Part shown: positions 46,118 through 56,444 of the stretch, piece by piece
Layout: each line of letters opens with the position of its first letter
Position numbering within the stretch: position 1 is the stretch's first letter
Source of the DNA: Aplectana chamaeleonis
Taxonomy: Eukaryota; Nematoda; Chromadorea; Rhabditida; Cosmocercidae
NCBI GenBank assembly: GCA_029168955.1
Contig: JAPDOI010000011.1
Location: 1-64,000, forward strand
DNA length: 64,000 nucleotides
Reading direction: 5' to 3'
Made by a program: the position numbers and the translations under genes
Notes under the pieces: generated by a model
Told to the model about the DNA's origin: nothing
Database searches by the model: none
The model's input: only the letters and a program-made list of their open reading frames with translations

Positions 46118-46367
46118 TATGATAAATTCCCGAAAAATGGGCTCTGCAAAAAGGCTCTGGATTTGGCATTGTTGTAAGGCTTCGTGAATCGTTTGGTAGG
46201 ATTCGGCTTTCAACATGATTTTTCAAATGTCCTGAAATTGACTCGATCAAGCGCCTTACCAAAACTCTCGCAGTCACGAAGTCCTCAATAGTGCGGAGGG
46301 AAACCTGATAACAATTGCAATCATCAAAGCAAAGTTCCAGTAACGCCAAGCTCCACTCGATAGTAAG
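46118..46367. other. unassigned stretch between Tc3-like element and 46368 MITE
   Basis: A 129-codon minus-strand frame (46029-46418) runs across the transposon end and into the next element and is considered chance. Confidence 0.35.
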
Positions 46368-47051
46368 GCCGGGATCATACTCCTGCGACAGGCGACGCGA
46401 CCCAATGCTTACCACCAATATCTCTGAGAGTTTTGACCGAGAATTAGCCGCGCAATAACCGCGAAATGCCTGCTTGCCTCGTAATAGCCGCTAAATGGTC
46501 GCCAGATAATGCTCGCCGCGAATTAGCCTCGAAATAGCCGAGAAACAGCCGCTAAATAATGCTCGTCGCAAAAAAGCCGCCAAATAGTGCTTGCCGCGTA
46601 ATAGCCGAGAAATAGCCGAGAAATAATGCTCTCCCGGCAGATATACGGAGCATTCCAGAGGCATGATTCAGATGTCAGCACCTCCGTCGGTTCAATTACC
46701 CTTGGTTGAGGTACTTGGACCTCGTTCAGCCTCGGGAGGCCCAGCCCAAGCGCTGGCGGCCCCAGATGATGGCTCGGCGAGCCGGCGACGGTTGCGTCTT
46801 GGTTAATATTGTTTACTTCTGAGCATTTCTCTGCTATATCTCGGCTATTTCTCGGCTACTTCTTGTCCGTTCCGTGAAAAGCCGAGAAATAGCCGCGAAA
46901 CGGCCGGAAATAGCTCACGAGGAGCCGCTGCGGAGTCCAGTGGGCTATATCCCGGCTATTTCGCGGCCAAAACTCTCAGTGATCGACCGATATTCGATTT
47001 TCCTGGTATGTACTGTCGCTATTACTGGTCGCAAGAAGTATAATTCCGGCC
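46368..47051. mobile_element. GGATCATAC family element with TAA flanks
   Basis: GGCCGGGATCATACTCCTGC at the left, GCAAGAAGTATAATTCCGGCC at the right in inverted form, with TAA on both sides. Three-base TAA/TTA duplications point to PIF/Harbinger-type mobilisation. Most of the interior is the CTCTGAGAG unit at 46422-46980. Confidence 0.72.
46422..46980. repeat. CTCTGAGAG element with TAGCCG(A/C)GAAA repeats
   Basis: CTCTGAGAGTTTTGACCGAG at the left is answered by CCAAAACTCTCAG at the right. The arms are built of repeated AATAGCCGAGAAATAGCCGC words (left) and the complement CGGCTATTTCTCGGCTA (right), so the whole unit is a long imperfect palindrome. It resembles 915-1207 in its ends. Confidence 0.7.
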
Positions 47052-47059
47052 TAAGAACA

Positions 47060-47640
47060 CTACCAGAGGTGGCATTGGCACACGCGGCGGGGAAGGGGTT
47101 GGCGCAGGGTTTGGGGCGTCGACGCGTTTGGTGATAGCACTGTGAGGGCTAGAGATTACTGAAAAATCCTTCCCTCATCAACCCTATCTATACTCTGTTT
47201 GTCTTGAATTGCACAAAACACGGTCCGCTAACAGCCCTCTAATTGGACCGCTACTACCCTAGTGTACGGCCACGACGCGTTCTTGGCAGACCCGGGGGGC
47301 AGGGTGGGTGGCCCAGGGACCACACTGACGGATCGATTGCTCTGCACACTGGGTGCACACCCGGGTCTGCCGGGAACGCGTCGTGGACGTACAGTCCGGT
47401 ACTAGCGGGCCAATTAGAGGACTACTGGCGGACCGTGTTTTGTGCAATTCAAGATAAACAGAGTATAAGAGGGTGGGACAGGCGAAACCCCGCTGGGACG
47501 TCATTTATTGATTATCTCGAGTACTCGCAGGCGGCATTCATCAAAATCGCCGACGCCCCAAACTCTGCCCAAACCCCTTCCTAACCTGCCTCATACGTTA
47601 ATGCCACCCCAGGAGCAAAAGGTAAACGCTGGCAGAATAA
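47060..47640. mobile_element. inverted-repeat element with AGGTGGCATT ends
   Basis: GAGGTGGCATTGGCACACGC near 47068 with GTTTGGGGCGTCGACGCGTT is mirrored by CGCCGACGCCCCAAACTCTG then AATGCCACCCC near 47550-47612. Similar GCCGACGCC...AACCCTGCCC blocks lie at 48375-48430 and 50415-50460. A separate palindrome (47189-47468) lies inside. Confidence 0.6.
47189..47468. mobile_element. 280-bp palindromic MITE
   Basis: The left arm (CTCTGTTTGTCTTGAATTGC, ACAAAACACGGTCCGC, CACGACGCGTTC) is repeated inverted in the right arm (GCGGACCGTGTTTTGTGCAA, GAACGCGTCGTGG). The arms are about 110 bp with occasional mismatches around a 55-bp centre. No coding region. Confidence 0.85.
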
Positions 47641-47861
47641 CGCGGAGGGTTTCAAAGATCACAAAGAGCTCAGGACTTCGTCAGTTATCGCGATGCATTC
47701 ATTCCTGTTATTCAGCTTTGGGTCACGAGCTCTAACGAATAAAGCCTACAGAGCCCTCCTTGGGCGGCATTCACGTACGCAGCGGTTTTGATGATAGCAG
47801 CGCAAGGGCTGAAAATGTGTTGGGTAGCTCTGAAAAATCGTCCTTTCACCACCCCTGCTTA

Positions 47862-48296
47862 GGCGCTGCTATTCATACTACTCAACGCCAGCGCGGCACG
47901 CGCGTGCCGCTCTGGCGTGGCGTTAGAGCACGAATACTTTCCAAGAGCGTGGCGCGCGTGCCGCGCTTGCGCAGACTATGAGTACCCCAGCGGCGACGCC
48001 TAGGCGGAGCGGAAAAAAAGCGGGCCTAACTTTTCCAAACAGCCAAATTCTGTGAATGCTTGCACCACCACGATAGCAGAGGAGAGCAATGGAATTAATT
48101 ATAAAGAAACGAAATGAAATTGATGATGATTTAGTGGTGAAAATGGTCAAAAGCCATTACGGCCATCGCCGCCATGGCGGAGCGGGCGTCACGCGCGTGC
48201 CGTGCGGGCGGGGCGTTAGGCCATTCATACTCAAACGCCACGCCAGCGCGGCACGCGCGTACCGCGCTGGCGTTGAGTAGTATGAGTAGCGCCTTA
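47862..48296. mobile_element. GC-rich palindromic MITE with TTA flanks
   Basis: GGCGCTGCTATTCATACTAC at the left and GTAGTATGAGTAGCGCC at the right, with TTA on both sides. Each arm holds a further hairpin of CCAGCGCGGCACGCGCGTGC type. The AT-rich core GGAATTAATTATAAAGAAAC is shared with 27629-28045. TTA duplication fits PIF/Harbinger. Confidence 0.8.
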
Positions 48297-48489
48297 GGAT
48301 GGTGGGGCAGGCGAAACCCCGCTGAAACACCAATTCTTGATTATCTCCAGCACACGCAGAGCAATCATTAAACGCGCCGACGCCTCAAACCCTGCCCAAC
48401 TTCTTCCTAACTTGCCGCGTACCTGGGGTTGGGCAGCGATTGAGGGGTCGGCGGTGATAATCAATAACTGGTATAGTTGTGCCCTAGAC

Positions 48490-48650
48490 GAAAAGACCGA
48501 ATATCGAATAGAGTCGAATTCCCCCTTTTTTGACGTCCGATTTTTGGATATATTCGAATGGCCCTCTTTTTTCGAGGTCCGAATTCTGAATAGATTCGAA
48601 TAAAATCTATCCGAATATATTTGAATAATTTTCGAATAATTTCAAAGCGA
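48490..48650. repeat. TTCGAATA-rich repeat, copy 1
   Basis: Repeated ATTCGAAT words around CCTCTTTTTTCGAGGTCCGA. A second copy at about 50085-50280 has CCCTTTTTTGAGGTCCGAT in the same setting. Confidence 0.6.
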
Positions 48651-49286
48651 CAAGCTGAAAACAGGCCAAGTGAGCTGTCAGTGGATCATGTACTTCAAAG
48701 TAAATTGCGTGCGCACGCGTTACGCGCGTTGCGAACGCGGAAAAGCCGCCATCGTTTAGAAGAGTTATCAGCACCATATACGGCGAAACGGTATCGTTAG
48801 CGTTAAAAAATGAACGCAGCAAAGTAAATAATGCTTCAGGACATGCCAGTTTACATAAAAGCTGAGATGTCGCGTCGCCGCCCTATCCGTCGTGCGCGAC
48901 TCTCACCGACCGCGACGCAGAACGCACGGGTGGCCAGTGTCCGCTCCTCCTGTACCATACGCTCCGATTCAGCGTGGAACCTCGAAACGAAGATTCTGGC
49001 CGGACCCTGCCTTTAAGATAAAAAGATCCACAGTTGCTGATCAAGGCCTAAAAAATTTACGTTCGCTCAATGTTGGGGTGTGGTACCTGCGTTTTTGCGC
49101 CCTGCAAACGGCAGATTGAAAAAAAAATAGTTCCACGAGGAATGTCTTTATTCGGGCACTCGGATTCACGTATGCGAACATTCCTAGGAGTTTTCTCAGA
49201 AATAAAAGACTACAACTGAACACGCTTGCTCTCCGTAGGAGCAGAAATGATTCATTTTTGATTTATGTTGAACGGTTTTGTGGGAC

Positions 49287-49759
49287 TTAAAGGCAGTGTT
49301 CACGATGATTTTCGTTCCCGAGTTTTCCACTCAAAACAAAGCGTTGACCACCGTGTGTTACAGAAATTACGAAGAAACGGCGAGAAACGCACTAAAACGT
49401 CCTATTTCTGCGACATTAATCTCTGGCCTGGACTAGTTGTCCAGTTGTATGAACATGTTCACGGTGGTTGTCACCGGTGAATATATGGGTCAGTCGAAAA
49501 TGGAAGAATGTTCCAGGCAAAATAGTACTAGCTAGGGTCCGAAAAAAAGAACGGAGCAACAGAAAGCAAATAATTGTAAAGGACGGGCCCACAATTGATT
49601 TCATTGTCACAACGAACAGTTCCTGTGAGAGTAAAGGATTTCGTGACCTTCTGATGCATTTTTCTCGATTCCTTCGTCATTTTTGTTCTACCCGGGGGCC
49701 AAACAATCGATTTAGCTATTAATCTCAAAATCGAAGATTATCGTGAATACTGCCTTTAA
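49287..49759. mobile_element. AGGCAGTG family element, 473 bp
   Basis: TTAAAGGCAGTGTTCACGAT to ATCGTGAATACTGCCTTTAA, TTAA at both ends. The interior (GAACATGTTCACGGTGGTTG, then GTCACCGGTGAA) recurs in opposite orientation at about 57390-57825, marking a subfamily. Between 48650 and 49287 nothing is supported. Confidence 0.85.
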
Positions 49760-51147
49760 GCTATCTGAATTCTTCACCTTGAGACTTTCTAACACTAGAG
49801 GACAGGGGTTCAAACTCAGCTTCCCTCGGCCTCGCACTCGGATAATAAGGCGTAATTTATTTCACAATCCGAGGGGAAATCGAGTATCTGTGCTTCAGCA
49901 CTGGTGCCTAGTTCTTTCGTTATTCTTAGAAGGCAGGATCTTAAGGGCATTAATATACTTCCTCGTCGCTGCAGCGACAGGTTTCGCCAACTATCCCTCA
50001 TCGTGTAAGGACCAGCACCGGCACTATGGCAGAGTCGGCCGTTAGAAAAAAAACAAATCCATAAGGAACCTTCACAAATTATAACTATTTTCGAATGTAG
50101 AGTATTCGAATATTAGGTTTCCATAATTGAATAGATCTCGAATACCCTTTTTTGAGGTCCGATATTTAGATCAATAGTATTCGAATAGGTGCTTGCTTTA
50201 AGAAATTCCGATAATGAATACGTATTCAAATAGCAACTATTCGAATATATCGATTCGAATATATTCGAATGGCAATAACTATAATAATTGGTGTCTCAGT
50301 GGGGTTTTGACTGCCCCAATTCCTCCTGCGGTAGGATTGCGTAGGAACGAATTTCCCTTTCAGAGCGACCCCAACCCCATTTCCTCTCTCGGGCTGCCAT
50401 CATCAAACGTGCCGACGCCCTAACCATGCCCAACCCGAACACAACCCGCCGCGTACGTGCATTCCGCCCTGGGACCGATGTCGTTTCCGTGGGCCAATAT
50501 CTTTGCAGCTGATACTGAAGTCTATGCCTTGATGTGCTTCGACCTTATGTTTCCCGAGAATATTTAGAATGATTTCCCGTCATTTACTCGCCAATAGGGT
50601 TCCTGAGCGCAAACCCATAGAGCCCTACCAGGTTCTAGTAAACGACGGATAATCCTTTCTGAACCTTCTCGGGGAAACATATGGTCGAAGCAACATGAAG
50701 GCATAGATTTTTGAATTGTTTGCTTAGATATTGAACTTTGAAAAACGATATAGGTCTCAGGGAAGGCTTTCCTCATTCGGAGCCCACGACCCAAAGATCC
50801 AAGAACAGGATTGAATGTATGGCGATAACTGGCGATTTCCTGCCACTTAAAACCACTTTGTGGTATGTGAGACACTCCGTGCTAGTCTGCCGGGATTACC
50901 CACTTGCTTGTGGTCATTCTTGCTATCGACTTCGGAGCTCGGCGTTGGTGGAACTTTAGCGTATTGGTTAAGTTACGATCATGAGCCGTCTCCTTCGGCA
51001 CCTCCTGGGGAATTCTCTGCAACTAGGGGTGTGGTTTAGAAAAGCGTTTACCTCATTCGGAGCCATTTCACGGCCCAGCAGATCAACGACAGGATTCGAT
51101 GTATGGTAACTGGCGATTTCGCCCTAATAAAGACTCACAATCTAACT
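49760..51147. other. no supported gene; TTCGAATA repeat at 50085-50280
   Basis: A 103-codon minus-strand frame at 50564-50875 and others have no recognisable domain. Around 50755-50830 and 51050-51115 a short segment (CATTCGGAGCC then CAACGACAGGATT-like) is repeated about 290 bp apart. Confidence 0.4.
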
Positions 51148-51955
51148 GGCCGTAGTTATACACCAGCGGAATGAAAACGTCCCGCGATGACATTGCTGCT
51201 GCTTGCCGCGTGGATCGGAGATTCGTCTGCAATATTGCGTTTTTGATTTAACATTGCGGCCCAAAAACCCCGGCGCTACAAATTGTATTTCATCGATATT
51301 TCAAGCTTCTATCACTTGTTTACTGCAAAAGTCACTATAAATCCATTGCTCCTGTCATATCAGTGATCGTTATGTCGCTTGGGTGGAGTTTCAAGGAGTT
51401 TAAATCTGAAAAATAATGAGCTGATGGAAATTGGCAAATTTCCAACGAGGTAGGTCCTGCAAGGATGCAGTATGCAGTGCCGCGGCGTGTAGAACTGCTC
51501 GGTGCGGGCTTCCAGTGCGTTTTCCTGGGACAACTATTGCGTTTTTGACGCAATATTGCGGCCCAAAACTCCGGGCGCTACAATTGTATTTCATCGATAT
51601 TTCAAGCTTCTATCACTTGTTTACTGCAAAAGTCACTATAACTATTGCTCCTGTCCTGTCATCATTGATCGTTATGTCGCTTGGGTGGGTTCAAGGAGTT
51701 TAAATCTGAAAAATAATGAGCTGATGGAAATTGGCAGAATTTCCAACGAGGTAGGTCCCGCAAGGATACAGTATGCAGTGCCGCGGCGTGTATAACTGCT
51801 CGATGCGGGCTTCAGTGCCGTTTTCCTGGGACAACTCTTCCTTTCGGCATGTCTCAGCACAGTTAGGACTCACCAAGTGGGACTCGCAAGTTCCGCAGTG
51901 ACGAGTCCCTTTCAGTTTTACTTCCGCAGCGTCCCGCTGGTGTATAACTACGGCC
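51148..51955. mobile_element. element with GGCCGTAGTTATACAC ends and a 302-bp tandem duplication
   Basis: The ends GGCCGTAGTTATACACCAGC and GCTGGTGTATAACTACGGCC are perfect inverted repeats of at least 20 bp. Inside, a 302-bp unit starting ATTGCG is present twice in tandem (from 51234 and 51536), about 95 percent alike by eye. 27140-27366 is a partial relative without the duplication. No coding region is recognised. Confidence 0.78.
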
Positions 51956-51959
51956 TAAA

Positions 51960-52640
51960 ACATCAAGTGAACGGCGAAGAATTAAATTCAGTGTCTACGC
52001 TGAGTTTCGTCTTTTTTTTCGCCAGAAAAAAGGAGCTTGGAAGAACCCTAAAACGGCACCAAAGTCCGCTCGCACTAGGCTCTTACGCTCGCGGTCGAGT
52101 TTTTCCATGGACGAGCTTGGTCCATTTCATGCACGGTTCACATTAGAGCGCGAGCGCGGATGTTTTCAGCATTGGGGCGCGCTTTATGAGTATTTCTTTT
52201 TTTTTTCTTTCCTCACATTGGCTTCATTGTCGAGTCAGTTTTCTTGCACAATATTCGCCTTTTTCAGAAGTTCCCTTCTTGGAAGGAATCTCCTGTGTGT
52301 GAAGGCACTGTCTTTTGAATCTTTCCGTTGTTTTTCTGTGGTTTTTTTCTTCATTAATAGGACAATCAGGTCCCAAACCTTTCATTTCTGATGGAAACTG
52401 GTGATCGATTTTCATATAGCACTGCCTTCTCTGGCAGCAAAGATTTGTCTTGAGTCACAAAAACCTTAAGCTAAATCGAAGTAAGTTTCTTAGGCAACCT
52501 TGAAATCCCCGCACTGCTCTGTCCACTCAGTCTATCCTCCTAACGTTGTTTTTTTCCTTAGCTTTTGCATCATTTTGTTTTCGACGCCTTGTTATTTCCA
52601 ATTTGGCGGGTTGAATTGCCGCTTTCGCTTCAGTGACAAC
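51960..52640. other. no supported gene
   Basis: AT- and T-rich, with several poly-T runs. A 94-codon plus-strand frame (52107-52391) is Phe/Ser-rich with no domain. Confidence 0.35.
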
Positions 52641-52664
52641 AAGATTGTGTGGACATAGATTGAT

Positions 52665-52960
52665 ATGGCTGTGAATAAGGAACTACCCGGCTGGCTAGAC
52701 TCTTATCCAGTCGACAACCATCGCTTAGAACATACATGGGAGAATGAAAGAAAACCCCCTGTTAGATCTCTACGCGATATTTTCAACGAAGTGTGACGAA
52801 GACGGTGAGGACGAGTTTTCAGTGTTTACTTTCAGTACGGTAGACGCCCATGAAATGATGGAACGCTTTCTAAATATGCCATGTCTGAATGTGTTGCGAA
52901 CTGTACCACTGTTTCAGAGAACAGCCTATTTTTTTCAAACTCAGAATCCTCTCCGCAAAG
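52665..52960 (+). CDS. exon-like segment, function unknown, possible frameshift
   Basis: Two overlapping frames both look protein-like. The first starts MAVNKELPGWLDSYPVDNHR at 52665 and stops at about 52796. The second, one base out of register, follows an AG at 52728 and reads KENPLLDLYAIFSTKCDEDG, then EDEFSVFTFSTVDAHEMMER, to an AAAG-GTACAA donor at 52960. Either one gene with a frameshift (a pseudogene) or an exon with a chance overlap. The second is acidic and shows no known motif. A CTGTGCTT MITE lies 170 bp downstream. Confidence 0.35.
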
Positions 52961-53130
52961 GTACAATATGTACAGCGCATGATTTTAACAAAAACAGCGC
53001 TTACGGGCAGTTTTGACCAATAACCTCTATTCTTGGGAAGCTTTTTTAGATCACTTGCAACGAGAATGATAGAATAACCTGGGTACATACTCAACAAGAA
53101 TACGTCAAATTTTGACTCCAAAGTTGCATA

Positions 53131-53402
53131 CTGTGCTTCTCTGGGCCAAGTTCCGGTCCGCAATTGCGTCTCGACACGCTTCGCGGCCGCGCGCTTCCGA
53201 GTCGGAAGAGTTTCCAGCGTCGTAGCCGCCGATATGTTGACTCTAGTTGTGTTTTCGAAAATGGAAACCAATGGAGAAAACTGTAAAAAAATGGCATCTC
53301 AAGTCGGCTTTGGCGCTGGAAACTCGACTGACTCTAGCGCATGCGGCCGCAAAGCGTGTCGAGACGCTATTGCGGACCGAAATTTGGCCCAGAGAAGCAC
53401 AG
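53131..53402. mobile_element. CTGTGCTT MITE, copy E
   Basis: CTGTGCTTCTCTGGGCCAAG to ...GCCCAGAGAAGCACAG, TA on both flanks. It is the most symmetrical copy at its ends, which suggests recent movement. Confidence 0.88.
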
Positions 53403-53484
53403 TAATTTCATCTCGAAATCTATTAGTGTGAACTGGATTAGGATTTTTTCTGACGCCGCACTTGCAACTGTTGACCTGTGATCA

Positions 53485-53844
53485 GTGGGAATTCCAGAAG
53501 GTAACACACACCTTTTTTTCCAAAACAGCGGACTCAAAAATATTGCTTTCACATGGAGTTCACATAATAGTTTTAAGTCTGATGAATGGATGACTGCGAC
53601 GGTAGATCACCGCGAGCGATCAAAACCTCATTGGCCTGTGATGCCGCCAACACCGCGCGGCCGGCCGCCCAGTCCATGCGTCAGACTAAATCGAATACGG
53701 AAACCGTACTCCCACATGCACAAACATATCATATGCATTCTCATACTTTTGGCATTGCTCTTTTACAAAAGAACTTCAATGTACCCACACAGTCAGAGTT
53801 TCTTTCATGCACAAAAGCACCCATTCGTGAAAAATCCGCGGTGA
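53485..53844 (+). CDS. uncertain 119-codon reading frame
   Basis: Starts MGIPEGNTHLFFQNSGLKNI; the middle is Pro/Arg-rich and a hydrophobic stretch (HIICILILLALLFY) near residue 85 could be a membrane segment. A second frame over the same DNA (53586-53852) is also open. No homology is recognised. The length is modest, so chance is possible. Confidence 0.15.
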   Translation: MGIPEGNTHLFFQNSGLKNIAFTWSSHNSFKSDEWMTATVDHRERSKPHWPVMPPTPRGRPPSPCVRLNRIRKPYSHMHKHIICILILLALLFYKRTSMYPHSQSFFHAQKHPFVKNPR

Positions 53845-53867
53845 AGAAATAAGGCCGAGGGATCGTT

Positions 53868-54140
53868 TATAATTCAGCGGCCGAGCGGCGCGGCACAGTG
53901 CTTTTCTGTAAGGGGTCGTTTATATTCGCGCCGCCGAGCGGAGCGGGCACAGTGCATTTCTGTAATATTGATCATGTGGCGCGGTACGATCGATTTCATG
54001 GAATTGTTATTCGCCCTGATCGCTCGGCGGCGGAAGTATAAACGATCCCAAATATTGATCACGCGACGGCTCAATCGATATTGTAGGATTGCACTTCGCC
54101 GCGACGCTCGGCGGCGAAAGCATAAACGACCCCTTTACGC
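53868..54140. repeat. GC-rich palindrome cluster III
   Basis: GGATCGTTTATAATTCAGCG, GGGGTCGTTTATATTCGCGC, GTATAAACGATCCC and CATAAACGACCCC mark three to four units with CGCCGAGCGG stems and GATCATG or AATCGATA centres. Same family as 33749-34880. Confidence 0.8.
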
Positions 54141-54504
54141 CGAGCGGTCTGTAAATGGACGATGCGCGATCCTTGCGGCGCCATGCGTCGTTCCCAACCC
54201 GCCGGCCAGCGGGGTTCATATCGCGCCTTACGATCTATTGTTACAGCCCGTCCGTTAAATAGACGGAATTCTATGAGGAGACCATGTCTTATCAAAGACT
54301 GGGTGCCCTTTGATAAAAACTGTTTCCGAGTTTCCACTGGAGTTTGAAAGGTTCTTCGGGGCCTGTGGCAACAGCAATGCCTAGGAAACAATCAAAAATG
54401 AGCGCTAATAGGCCTTATACGACCTTCAGCTTCGATGTGAACCGCTTTCTCCTCCTACGCCTCTCAGCGGCTACTGGTCAAAGCGAACAATTTGAAAAAT
54501 TGAC

Positions 54505-54986
54505 TTAAAGGCAGTGTTCTACGATAAAAATCGTTTTTCTGTTTTTCCGCCTATCTTGAAAACGGCCTCATACTGATTCCAATGATGTCTCTGAAATCTT
54601 ACAAGACCTTCTGGGAACGGAGTTATATCCTCAAAATTCGAGCTTAAGGAAACATGGTGGACGAGTTTTCCGAGTTTGAAATTTCAGTCTTTGCAGCCGA
54701 TGTATGCGGAGCTGACCTGAGTAAAGAGAAGTTGAGAATGAAGGGAAGAACGGGGCCACGATCGGAAATCATCGCTCATCTCACGATCTCGAGCATTCAT
54801 TTAATTCACGTCGGTGGGCGTGTGATGCGCTTTGGGTTTTCAATGCGCCTGAAGCGTAGCTTCGGGCTCAGCTCTTCCTGGCTCGTTTTTACGCGTTCTT
54901 TCGACGTCAACGTTACAGTGTGCCCTTCCACTACCCATTCCCTGGTGAAACAGAAACACATTTTTTATCGTGAACACTGCCTTTAA
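54505..54986. mobile_element. AGGCAGTG family element, 482 bp
   Basis: TTAAAGGCAGTGTTCTACGA to ATCGTGAACACTGCCTTTAA, TTAA on both sides. Shares GCAGCCGATGTATGCGGAGC and GAAGGGAAGAACGGGG with copies at 42063 and 58096. A 110-codon frame inside has no recognisable domain. Confidence 0.85.
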
Positions 54987-55264
54987 AGGCGTCGTTTGCG
55001 CTAGAAACCGATTTCCATTTTTCAGACTCAATTCCATAAATGAGCCCGGTATACCACACCGGTAAACTTCGGAGCGTCAAGAACGTAGGGTTATGAGATT
55101 GGAAGGGGTTAAAGATGAGGATCCGCCACCAGTTCTCACTAGTCATCTACCACTATTTTATGAAATGTTGATGCGACCGTCAAAAAACACTGTTACGGTA
55201 ATCAATTCCACATGCTACAGAAAACTCCGGAAATGACACGAGGTGTCCATGAGCAAAAATTGAG

Positions 55265-56437
55265 CGCGAACTTTAAAGGCATCGTATTCGCAGAAAACCG
55301 TATGCTATTTTTGTTAATGTCAGGTAGCTTGGCCTCTGTAGTTAACGAAAATGCCGAAGGGGCCTTATGAAAACCTTTCATTTGTAAAGAAAAGCCAATC
55401 GGAACACTTCTGGTTAAAGGCAGTGGTCGCGATCAAATATGCTTGTCGTCTTTTTCTCCAAATCCTTTCCTGGGTCTCTGAGAAAGGGACCTATAAGAAA
55501 AAATCGCGAAAAATCACTGTTTTGGGGCCGAATTTGAAACCTGAACTTTCTTGTCTTTGATGGTGGATTTGTTCTCCACTTCATCGGCATCGATGACTCC
55601 TTATATCAAAGAACATCAGCTAGCTTGAAATTGAAATGTCAATCAATGAACCTTCGAATTTATGTGTATCTAGTCAAAAACATTGACTGAGGTGATGCTT
55701 TCAATATTCAACCGTTTTTATTCGTTAAATTTGCATTTATTTCTGTCCTCTGAATGTCGATGATTTTTGACTGCTCGCCGGGCATGAGACTTGCGATCTG
55801 TTTCGTCATCACAGTGCACGTGCACGAAACAGCTTTTGGGCCCTAGAAACTCTATTTGTGGACCGTTTTTCACCGCGCCACCTTCATAGTTTTTCAGCTG
55901 TTTTTGATCTAAGTTGATTTTTTGTAGTTTTTCTGATAACGTTTTGATCGTGACCACTGCCTTTAATACGAATTTGAATTTCGCGCTAAAATCGTTTTTG
56001 AGGTTTTTCTGCTTTTGGAGGCCCTGTCACTGTCATTTTCCGAGTTTTTCTGCATGTGGAGTTCGTGCCGTAACTATTTTTCATGTTGTCTTAGAGTCGC
56101 ATCAACATTCTAGGAAAAAGTGCTAGATGACTGGTGAGAATTGGTGGCGGGTCTTCATCTTTGACGCCTTCCAACCTCATTGCCCCACGTTTTTGACGCG
56201 CCAAAAGTTTACTACAGTGTGGTCTACCGGCTCAATCATGAAACTGAGCCTGAAAAATGAAAATTGATCTCCAGCGATGCCTTTCAATTTAATTTATAGT
56301 GTGTTCAGAGTGACTTTCCTTTACAAATAAAGAGTTTTTATGGTTCCTTCCCTCATTTTTGTTCACTAGAGAGGCCAAGCTATACAAAAATATGAAAACA
56401 AATACTATACAGCTTTCTGCGCGCATGATGCCTTCAC
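55265..56437. mobile_element. GGCATCGTA element carrying a nested AGGCAGTG copy
   Basis: TTTAAAGGCATCGTATTCGC at the left and GCGCGCATGATGCCTTCAC at the right are inverted ends of the second family. Inside lies a complete AGGCAGTG element (55414-55966). Repeats known from 1305 lie just outside (55085) and inside (56122). Confidence 0.55.
55414..55966. mobile_element. AGGCAGTG family element, 553 bp
   Basis: TTAAAGGCAGTGGTCGCGAT to GATCGTGACCACTGCCTTTAA, TTAA on both sides. Both ends share the variant GTGGTC(A/G)CGATC, so they belong together. Confidence 0.85.
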
Positions 56438-56444
56438 AAAGGCA

